From: Saccoglossus kowalevskii
Lineage: Eukaryota > Hemichordata > Enteropneusta > Harrimaniidae
Assembly (NCBI RefSeq): GCF_000003605.2
Contig: NW_003113936.1
Location: forward strand, 1 to 13,715
Length of the DNA: 13,715 nucleotides
Direction of reading: 5' to 3'
The notes under the pieces: model-generated
What the model saw: the letters and a program-made list of their open reading frames with translations, nothing else
The model's database searches: none
What the model was told of the DNA's origin: nothing
Shown here: piece after piece, positions 7,105-13,715 of the stretch
How positions within the stretch are numbered: position 1 is the stretch's first letter
Layout of the letters: each line of letters begins with the position of its first letter
Made by a program: the position numbers and the translations under genes

Positions 7105-7375
7105 CTGGTCACGAACTTTGACCTTTCGTTTCGACCTCTCGGTACACTGTGTGGACATTATTACGATCCATAATAAGTGTCATAAGTTTCATCGACACAG
7201 TGATATTTCAATTTCCAGGTTATTTTTATTTTTAAAATGATAGCATGTTCCGATTTACTTGCATATCATCCACCAGCCTAAGGAGAATTTCCCAACCCTG
7301 GGCGAGTACCAATCATGAGTGTCAATAATGTAATTATCAAACAAGGAATTGTTCAGTGAAGCACCTAAATAAAAA
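7105..7375. repeat. Spacer class S7 (between class H and class G)
   Basis: 271 bases. Markers are ATAATAAGTGTC, GATATTTCAATTT, CAGGTTATTTTT, CCTAAGGAG and CCTGGGCGAG. It is also at 8441-8711 and 11823-12093, and cut by the window end at 13490-13715. Confidence 0.9.
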
Positions 7376-7449
7376 AGGCACCACTGAGATTCGACCTCAG
7401 GATCTCCTGTTTACTAGACAGGCGCTTTAACCAACTAAGCCATGGCGTC
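7376..7449 (-). tRNA. tRNA-Thr-AGT: tRNA-Thr(AGT), class G, T54 lost
   Basis: First of three class G copies. T54, the ribothymidine site and a B-box core base, is G, and G2 is A with an A2/C71 mismatch. D-arm and anticodon arm are intact. Loss of T54 removes the T54-A58 reverse-Hoogsteen pair normally expected in the T-loop, so this is probably a nonfunctional copy. Confidence 0.65.
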
Positions 7450-7706
7450 CTGGTCACGAACTTTGACCTTTCGTTTCGACCTCTCGGTGCACTGTATGGA
7501 CATTATTACGATCCATATTACGTGTCATAAGTTTCATCGACACAGTGATATTCCAATTTCCAGGTAATTTTCATTTTTAAATGATAGCATGTTCCGATTT
7601 ACTTGCATATCATCCACCAGTCTGAAGAGAATTTCCCAACTCTGGACGAGTACAAATAATGTAATTATCAAACGAGGAATTGTTCGGTGAAGCACCTAAA
7701 TAAAAA

Positions 7707-7781
7707 AGGCACCACTGAGATTCGAAACTCAGGATCTCCTGTTTACTAGACAGGCGCTTTAACCAACTAAGGCATGGCGCC
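7707..7781 (-). tRNA. tRNA-Thr-AGT: tRNA-Thr(AGT), class B, degraded
   Basis: 8-nt T-loop and C10; opens the second B-F-H-G repeat, exactly 1336 bases after the first. Confidence 0.75.
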
Positions 7782-8052
7782 CTGGTCACGAACTTTGACC
7801 TATCGTTTCGAACTCTCGGTACAATGTATGGACATTATTACGATCCATAATGAGTGTCGTTAGTTTCATCGACACAGTGATATTCAAATTTCCAGGTAAT
7901 TTTTATTTTTAAAATGATAGCATGTTCCGATTTACTTGCATATCATCCACCAGCATCAAGAGAATTTCCCAACCCTGGACGAGTACCAATCATGAGTGTC
8001 AATAATTTAATTATCAAACAAGGAATTGTTCAGTGAAGCATCTAAATAAAAA

Positions 8053-8126
8053 AGGCACCACTGAGATTCGAACTCAGGATCTCCTGTTTACTAGACAGGC
8101 GCTTTAACCAACTAAGGCATGGCGCC
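8053..8126 (-). tRNA. tRNA-Thr-AGT: tRNA-Thr(AGT), class F, D-stem mismatch
   Basis: Second class F copy, 1336 bases from the first. C10 with six-T terminator and an otherwise normal cloverleaf. Confidence 0.8.
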
Positions 8127-8384
8127 CTGGTCACGAACTTTGACCTATCGTTTCGAACTCTCGGTACAATGTATGGACATTATTACGATCCATAATGAGT
8201 GTCGTTAGTTTCATCGACACAGTGATATTCAAATTTCCAGGTAATTTTTATTTTTATAATGATAGCATGTTCCGATTTACTTGCATATCATCCACCAGCC
8301 TGAAGAGAATTTCCCAACCCTGGACGAGTACAAATAATGTAATTATCAAACAAGAAATTGTTCGGTGAAGCACCTAAATAAAAA

Positions 8385-8440
8385 AGGCACCACTGAGATT
8401 CGAACTAGACAGGCGCTTAAATCAACTAAGCCATGGCGCC
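8385..8440 (-). pseudogene. tRNA-Thr pseudogene, class H
   Basis: Same 18-nt deletion and D-loop changes as at 7049-7104, 1336 bases downstream, so it was copied with its repeat rather than deleted independently. Confidence 0.92.
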
Positions 8441-8711
8441 CTGGTCACGAACTTTGACCTTTCGTTTCGACCTCTCGGTACACTGTGTGGACATTATTAC
8501 GATCCATAATAAGTGTCATAAGTTTCATCGACACAGTGATATTTCAATTTCCAGGTTATTTTTATTTTTAAAATGATAGCATGTTCCGATTTACTTGCAT
8601 ATCATCCACCAGCCTAAGGAGAATTTCCCAACCCTGGGCGAGTACCAATCATGAGTGTCAATAATGTAATTATCAAACAAGGAATTGTTCAGTGAAGCAC
8701 CTAAATAAAAA

Positions 8712-8785
8712 AGGCACCACTGAGATTCGACCTCAGGATCTCCTGTTTACTAGACAGGCGCTTTAACCAACTAAGCCATGGCGTC
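8712..8785 (-). tRNA. tRNA-Thr-AGT: tRNA-Thr(AGT), class G, T54 lost
   Basis: G54 and A2 as in the copy at 7376-7449; last unit of the second B-F-H-G repeat. Confidence 0.65.
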
Positions 8786-9042
8786 CTGGTCACGAACTTT
8801 GACCTTTCGTTTCGACCTCTCGGTGCACTGTATGGACATTATTACGATCCATATTACGTGTCATAAGTTTCATCGACACAGTGATATTCCAATTTCCAGG
8901 TAATTTTCATTTTTAAATGATAGCATGTTCCGATTTACTTGCATATCATCCACCAGTCTGAAGAGAATTTCCCAACTCTGGACGAGTACAAATAATGTAA
9001 TTATCAAACGAGGAATTGTTCGGTGAAGCACCTAAATAAAAA

Positions 9043-9117
9043 AGGCACCACTGAGATTCGAAACTCAGGATCTCCTGTTTACTAGACAGGCGCTTTAACC
9101 AACTAAGGCATGGCGCC
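9043..9117 (-). tRNA. tRNA-Thr-AGT: tRNA-Thr(AGT), class B, degraded
   Basis: 8-nt T-loop and C10. Its upstream spacer (9118-9375) contains the short patch of a different spacer class near 9310-9330. Confidence 0.75.
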
Positions 9118-9375
9118 CTGGTCACGAACTTTGACCTATCGTTTCGAACTCTCGGTACAATGTATGGACATTATTACGATCCATAATGAGTGTCGTTAGT
9201 TTCATCGACACAGTGATATTCAAATTTCCAGGTAATTTTTATTTTTAAAATGATAGCATGTTCCGATTTACTTGCATATCATCCACCAGCATCAAGAGAA
9301 TTTCCCAACTCTGGACGAGTACAAATAATGTAATTATCAAACAAGGAATTGTTCAGTGAAGCATCTAAATAAAAA

Positions 9376-9449
9376 AGGCACCACTGAGATTCGAACTCAG
9401 GATCTCCTGTTTACTAGACAGGCGCTTTCACCAACTAAGCCATGGCGCC
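9376..9449 (-). tRNA. tRNA-Thr-AGT: tRNA-Thr(AGT), class C, intact
   Basis: Class C tRNA with normal pairing, promoter boxes and six-T terminator. Its 3' flanking spacer is 13 bases shorter than that of other class C copies because of the patch near 9310-9330. Confidence 0.93.
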
Positions 9450-9706
9450 CTGGTCACGAATTTTGACCTTTCGTTTCTACCTCTCGGTACACTGTGTGGA
9501 CATTATTACGATCCATATTAAGTGTCATACGTTTCATCGACACAGTGATATTCAAATTTCCAGGTAATTTTATTTTTATAAAAGATAGCATGTTCCGATT
9601 TACTTGCATATCATCCACCATCCTGAAGAGAATTTCCCAACCCTGGACGAGTACAAATAATGTAATTATCAAACAAGGAATTGTTCGGTGAAGCACCTAA
9701 ATAAAA

Positions 9707-9780
9707 AGGCACCACTGAGATTCGAACTCAGGATCTCCTGTTTACTAGACAGGCGCTTTAACCAACTAAGGCATGGCGCC
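9707..9780 (-). tRNA. tRNA-Thr-AGT: tRNA-Thr(AGT), class I, D-stem mismatch
   Basis: C10 and five-T run. The downstream spacer (9450-9706) has two compensating one-base shifts in its T and A runs around 9567-9584, which open a minus-strand frame of 80 codons that I do not regard as coding. Confidence 0.8.
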
Positions 9781-10051
9781 CTGGTCACGAACTTTGACCT
9801 ATCGTTTCGAACTCTCGGTACAATGTATGGACATTATTACGATCCATAATGAGTGTCGTTAGTTTCATCGACACAGTGATATTCAAATTTCCAGGTAATT
9901 TTTATTTTTAAAATGATAGCATGTTCCGATTTACTTGCATATCATCCACCAGCCTAAAGAGAATTTCCCAACCCTGGACGAGGGCCAATCATGAGTGTCA
10001 ATAATGTAATTATCAAAGAAGGAATTGTTCGGTGAAGCACCTAAATAAAAA

Positions 10052-10125
10052 AGGCACCACTGAAATTCGAACTCAGGATCTCCTGATTACTTGAATGGCG
10101 CTTTAACCAACTAAGCCATGGCGCC
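10052..10125 (-). pseudogene. tRNA-Thr pseudogene, class E
   Basis: Broken anticodon stem, A33 and T61 as at 2647-2720. It marks the left border of the most divergent stretch of the window. Confidence 0.88.
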
Positions 10126-10396
10126 CTGATGTCGAACTTCCACCTTTCGGTTCGACCTCTCAGTACACTGTGTGGACATTATTACGATCAATATTAAGTG
10201 TCATAAGTTTCGACGACACAGTGATACTCAAATTTCCAGGTAATTTTTATTTTTATAATGATAGCATGTTCCGATTTACTTGCATATCATCCACCAGCCT
10301 AAAGAGAATTTCCCAACCCTGGACGAGTATCAATCATGAGTGTCAATAATGTAATTATCAAACAAGGAATTGTTCGGTGAAGCACCTAAATAAAAA

Positions 10397-10470
10397 AGGC
10401 ACCACTGAGATTCGAACTCAGGATGTCCTGTTTACAAGACAGACAATTTAACCAACTAAGCCATGGCGCC
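10397..10470 (-). tRNA. tRNA-Thr-TGT: tRNA-Thr with anticodon TGT, singleton
   Basis: A single change, A34 to T, converts the anticodon from AGT to TGT (plus-strand ACA at 10434-10436), still a threonine anticodon but one that reads ACA/ACG. The anticodon loop CTTGTAA is otherwise normal with T33 and A37. Other differences are G24 to T and C25 to T, leaving the D-stem with one mismatch (C11/T24) and a G10-T25 wobble; C27 to T, a tolerated T27-G43 wobble; and G45 to C. A box, B box and six-T terminator are intact. It is either a diverged isoacceptor or a decaying copy; the weak D-stem favours decay. Confidence 0.75.
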
Positions 10471-11089
10471 TTGGTCACGAAATTCGACCTTTCGTTTCGA
10501 CCTCTAGGTACACTGTATGGACATTATTACGATCCATATTAAGTGTCATAAGTTTCATCGACACAGTGATTTTCCAATTTCCAGGTATTTTTTTGTTTTT
10601 AATATGATAGCATGTTCCGATTTACTTGCATAACATACACCAGCCTAAAGAGAATTTCCCCAACCCTGGACTAGCACCAATCATGAGTGTCAATAATGTA
10701 ATTATCAAAACATCGAATTGTTCTGTGAAGCACCTAAATAAAAAAGGCACCTCTGAGATTCGAACTCAGGATCCCCTGTTTACTAGACAGGCGCTTTAAC
10801 CAACAAAGGCATGGCGCCCTGGTCACAAACTTTGACCTTTTGTTTCGACCTCTCGGTACACTGTATGGACATGATTGCGATCCATATTAAGTGTCATAAG
10901 TTTCATCGAAACAGTGATATTCCAATTTCCAGGTTATTTTTATTTTTAATATGATAGCATGTTCCGATTTACTTGCATAACATCCACCAGCCTAAAGAGA
11001 ATTTCCCAACCCTGGTCGGGTACCAATCATGAGAGTCAATAATGTAATTATCAAAGAAGGAATTGTTCGGTGAAGCACCTAAATAAAAA
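10471..11089. repeat. Two divergent spacers flanking singleton X
   Basis: The spacers at 10471-10744 (274 bases) and 10819-11089 (271 bases) carry many private substitutions, such as GGTATTTTTTTG, CATAACATACACC, GGACTAGCACC and AAACATCGAATTG in the first and CATGATTGCG, TGGTCGGG and GAGAGTC in the second. The interval between them is the tRNA copy at 10745-10818. They align with the other spacers throughout, so they are old members of the same family. No gene seen. Confidence 0.85.
10745..10818 (-). pseudogene. tRNA-Thr(AGT) pseudogene, singleton X
   Basis: The anticodon arm and T-arm are intact with AGT. T66 to A gives an A7/A66 mismatch, A44 is G, C10 breaks the D-stem, and the invariant A14 has become T, which damages both the A box and the T8-A14 tertiary pair. 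It has six T. Its flanks on both sides are the most divergent spacers of the window. Confidence 0.75.
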
Positions 11090-11163
11090 AGGCACCACTG
11101 AAATTCGAACTCAGGATCTCCTGATTACTTGAATGGCGCTTTAACCAACTAAGCCATGGCGCC
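11090..11163 (-). pseudogene. tRNA-Thr pseudogene, class E
   Basis: Fourth class E copy, 1038 bases after the one at 10052. Anticodon stem mismatches, A33 and T61 are unchanged, although the units on either side are highly diverged, so it was probably introduced here by a more recent exchange. Confidence 0.88.
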
Positions 11164-11434
11164 CTGATGTCGAACTTCCACCTTTCGGTTCGACCTCTCA
11201 GTACACTGTGTGGACATTATTACGATCAATATTAAGTGTCATAAGTTTCGACGACACAGTGATACTCAAATTTCCAGGTAATTTTTATTTTTATAATGAT
11301 AGCATGTTCCGATTTACTTGCATATCATCCACCAGCCTAAAGAGAATTTCCCAACCCTGGACGAGTATCAATCATGAGTGTCAATAATGTAATTATCAAA
11401 CAAGGAATTGTTCGGTGAAGCACCTAAATAAAAA

Positions 11435-11508
11435 AGGTACCACTGAGATTCGAACTCAGGATTTCCTGTTTACTAGACAGGCGCTTTAACCAACTAAGCC
11501 ACGTGGCC
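11435..11508 (-). pseudogene. tRNA-Thr(AGT) pseudogene, singleton Y
   Basis: D-arm, anticodon arm and T-arm are intact with AGT, but the acceptor stem is broken: the 5' strand reads GGCCACG and the 3' strand TGGTACC, so pairs 3-70, 4-69 and 5-68 are lost. G45 is A. Both promoter boxes and six T remain, so transcription is possible while processing and charging are unlikely. Confidence 0.8.
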
Positions 11509-11766
11509 CTGGTCACGAATTTGGACCTTTCGTTTCTACCTCTCGGTACACTGTGTGGACATTATTACGATCCATATTAAGTGTCATACGTTTCATCGAT
11601 ACAGCGATATTCAAATTTCCAGGTAATTTTTATTTTTATAATGATAGCATGTTCCGATTTACTTGCATATCATCCACCAGCCTGAAGAGAATTTCCCAAC
11701 CCTGGACGAGTACAAATAATGTAATTATCAAACAAGAAATTGTTCGGTGAAGCACCTAAATAAAAA

Positions 11767-11822
11767 AGGCACCACTGAGATTCGAACTAGACAGGCGCTT
11801 AAATCAACTAAGCCATGGCGCC
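11767..11822 (-). pseudogene. tRNA-Thr pseudogene, class H
   Basis: The 18-nt deletion and D-loop changes of class H. It begins the H-G-B-C-I block that also occurs 3382 bases to the left. Confidence 0.92.
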
Positions 11823-12093
11823 CTGGTCACGAACTTTGACCTTTCGTTTCGACCTCTCGGTACACTGTGTGGACATTATTACGATCCATAATAAGTGTCA
11901 TAAGTTTCATCGACACAGTGATATTTCAATTTCCAGGTTATTTTTATTTTTAAAATGATAGCATGTTCCGATTTACTTGCATATCATCCACCAGCCTAAG
12001 GAGAATTTCCCAACCCTGGGCGAGTACCAATCATGAGTGTCAATAATGTAATTATCAAACAAGGAATTGTTCAGTGAAGCACCTAAATAAAAA

Positions 12094-12167
12094 AGGCACC
12101 ACTGAGATTCGACCTCAGGATCTCCTGTTTACTAGACAGGCGCTTTAACCAACTAAGCCATGGCGTC
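12094..12167 (-). tRNA. tRNA-Thr-AGT: tRNA-Thr(AGT), class G, T54 lost
   Basis: G54 and A2 changes; 3382 bases from the class G copy at 8712. Confidence 0.65.
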
Positions 12168-12424
12168 CTGGTCACGAACTTTGACCTTTCGTTTCGACCT
12201 CTCGGTGCACTGTATGGACATTATTACGATCCATATTACGTGTCATAAGTTTCATCGACACAGTGATATTCCAATTTCCAGGTAATTTTCATTTTTAAAT
12301 GATAGCATGTTCCGATTTACTTGCATATCATCCACCAGTCTGAAGAGAATTTCCCAACTCTGGACGAGTACAAATAATGTAATTATCAAACGAGGAATTG
12401 TTCGGTGAAGCACCTAAATAAAAA

Positions 12425-12499
12425 AGGCACCACTGAGATTCGAAACTCAGGATCTCCTGTTTACTAGACAGGCGCTTTAACCAACTAAGGCATGGCGCC
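12425..12499 (-). tRNA. tRNA-Thr-AGT: tRNA-Thr(AGT), class B, degraded
   Basis: Last of the eight class B copies, with 8-nt T-loop and C10. Its upstream spacer keeps the long form, unlike the copy at 9043. Confidence 0.75.
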
Positions 12500-12770
12500 C
12501 TGGTCACGAACTTTGACCTATCGTTTCGAACTCTCGGTACAATGTATGGACATTATTACGATCCATAATGAGTGTCGTTAGTTTCATCGACACAGTGATA
12601 TTCAAATTTCCAGGTAATTTTTATTTTTAAAATGATAGCATGTTCCGATTTACTTGCATATCATCCACCAGCATCAAGAGAATTTCCCAACCCTGGACGA
12701 GTACCAATCATGAGTGTCAATAATTTAATTATCAAACAAGGAATTGTTCAGTGAAGCATCTAAATAAAAA

Positions 12771-12844
12771 AGGCACCACTGAGATTCGAACTCAGGATCT
12801 CCTGTTTACTAGACAGGCGCTTTCACCAACTAAGCCATGGCGCC
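12771..12844 (-). tRNA. tRNA-Thr-AGT: tRNA-Thr(AGT), class C, intact
   Basis: Last class C copy: complete pairing, AGT anticodon, G at about 20a, both promoter boxes, six-T terminator. Confidence 0.93.
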
Positions 12845-13101
12845 CTGGTCACGAATTTTGACCTTTCGTTTCTACCTCTCGGTACACTGTGTGGACATTA
12901 TTACGATCCATATTAAGTGTCATACGTTTCATCGACACAGTGATATTCAAATTTCCAGGTAATTTTTATTTTTATAAAGATAGCATGTTCCGATTTACTT
13001 CCATATCATCCACCATCCTGAAGAGAATTTCCCAACCCTGGACGAGTACAAATAATGTAATTATCAAACAAGGAATTGTTCGGTGAAGCACCTAAATAAA
13101 A

Positions 13102-13175
13102 AGGCACCACTGAGATTCGAACTCAGGATCTCCTGTTTACTAGACAGGCGCTTTAACCAACTAAGGCATGGCGCC
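13102..13175 (-). tRNA. tRNA-Thr-AGT: tRNA-Thr(AGT), class I, D-stem mismatch
   Basis: C10 and five-T run. Unlike the other class I copies it is followed by a class H unit, whose left spacer half is joined to the usual class I right half in 13176-13433. A private G to C change lies at about 13001 in the downstream spacer. Confidence 0.8.
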
Positions 13176-13433
13176 CTGGTCACGAACTTTGACCTATCGT
13201 TTCGAACTCTCGGTACAATGTATGGACATTATTACGATCCATAATGAGTGTCGTTAGTTTCATCGACACAGTGATATTCAAATTTCCAGGTAATTTTTAT
13301 TTTTATAATGATAGCATGTTCCGATTTACTTGCATATCATCCACCAGCCTGAAGAGAATTTCCCAACCCTGGACGAGTACAAATAATGTAATTATCAAAC
13401 AAGAAATTGTTCGGTGAAGCACCTAAATAAAAA

Positions 13434-13489
13434 AGGCACCACTGAGATTCGAACTAGACAGGCGCTTAAATCAACTAAGCCATGGCGCC
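13434..13489 (-). pseudogene. tRNA-Thr pseudogene, class H
   Basis: Fourth class H copy with the 18-nt deletion. The spacer to its right is cut by the window end but matches the class G-bound spacer seen after the other H copies. Confidence 0.92.
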
Positions 13490-13715
13490 CTGGTCACGAA
13501 CTTTGACCTTTCGTTTCGACCTCTCGGTACACTGTGTGGACATTATTACGATCCATAATAAGTGTCATAAGTTTCATCGACACAGTGATATTTCAATTTC
13601 CAGGTTATTTTTATTTTTAAAATGATAGCATGTTCCGATTTACTTGCATATCATCCACCAGCCTAAGGAGAATTTCCCAACCCTGGGCGAGTACCAATCA
13701 TGAGTGTCAATAATT

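Larger units (their letters stand above)
6060..9309. repeat. Four-unit higher-order repeat B-F-H-G, 1336 bases
   Basis: Every tRNA start from 6371 to 9043 recurs exactly 1336 bases on, and by eye the two copies are identical. The relation begins inside the tRNA at 6040-6113 and stops at 9310, where a patch from another spacer class starts, giving about 2.4 copies. Confidence 0.88.
1..13715 (-). repeat. Tandem tRNA-Thr gene array / tRNA-derived satellite
   Basis: A repeat unit of 327-348 bases occupies the full window, and both edges cut through a unit. Each unit is one tRNA-Thr-like gene on the minus strand plus an AT-rich spacer that forms its 5' flank. Spacings between tRNA copies cluster at 331-333 and 345-346. 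The main cause is a 13-base length difference in the spacer, where a block containing CATGAGTGTC is present or absent. Spacers are below 300 bases and contain no recognisable second gene. All copies are co-oriented, as expected if the array grew by unequal crossing-over rather than by retroposition. A T-run immediately follows each tRNA, so the spacer would not be part of the tRNA transcript, which argues against a tandem SINE. Confidence 0.97.

Noticed and set aside
9454-9696. 80-codon minus-strand frame with a hydrophobic start
   Set aside because: It depends on two compensating one-base shifts in T/A runs of one unit and lies in the 5' flank of a tRNA gene. No counterpart is open in the other S4 spacers.
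1-13715. CRISPR array
   Set aside because: Regular repeats are present, but the conserved 73-base element is a tRNA cloverleaf and the spacers are related to each other rather than unique.
1-13715. Tandem tRNA-derived SINE
   Set aside because: A T-run directly after the tRNA would stop transcription before any SINE body. There is no poly-A or simple-repeat tail and no target-site duplication.

Overview
The whole window is one uninterrupted tandem array. It holds 40 complete or internally deleted tRNA-Thr-derived genes plus a 13-base tRNA remnant at the left edge. All lie head-to-tail on the minus strand, one every 327-348 bases, separated by related AT-rich spacers of about 257-274 bases. 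I see no protein-coding gene, no other RNA family and no transposon ends. The reference tRNA (617-690) is 74 nt including an unpaired U73. It has no intron and no encoded CCA, carries anticodon AGT (read as IGU), and runs straight into a T-run terminator. This combination, with near-perfect A and B boxes, points to a nuclear eukaryotic locus transcribed by RNA polymerase III. The tRNA body closely resembles animal cytosolic tRNA-Thr(AGU) as I remember it, so a metazoan is most likely; the species cannot be told from the sequence.

The tRNA copies fall into a few fixed classes that recur almost without change: A (reference, 1 copy), C (D-loop substitution only, 6), D (A2 and T61, 3), B (8-nt T-loop and C10, 8), I (C10 with a shorter T-run, 6), F (C10, 2), G (G54 and A2, 3), E (wrecked anticodon arm, 4), H (18-nt internal deletion, 4), and four singletons at 10397-11508, one of which has anticodon TGT. 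Only A and C, seven copies, look fully intact. The rest carry defects at pairing or invariant positions, yet were amplified together with their neighbours.

Left to right the order is: tRNA remnant, B A B D B, then C I E / C I E / C I, D B C I, D, then B F H G / B F H G, B C I E, the divergent section (TGT copy, X, E, Y), then H G B C I H. This is higher-order repeat organisation. A three-unit repeat of about 1.02 kb lies at 1971-4687. A four-unit repeat of 1336 bases spans 6060-9309. Four-unit relations of about 1354 bases occur at the left end and around 4.3-6.0 kb. Displaced copies of 1.4-1.6 kb lie 3393 and 3382 bases apart. Spacer halves and tRNA halves are reshuffled between units, so unequal crossing-over and gene conversion have acted on this array, including inside the tRNA genes.

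Functionally this is a mixed tRNA-Thr supply locus and tRNA-derived satellite: a minority of copies could make tRNA-Thr(IGU), while many others keep a recognisable B box and terminator and may only bind the Pol III machinery. The short open frames in the spacers are not convincing genes.
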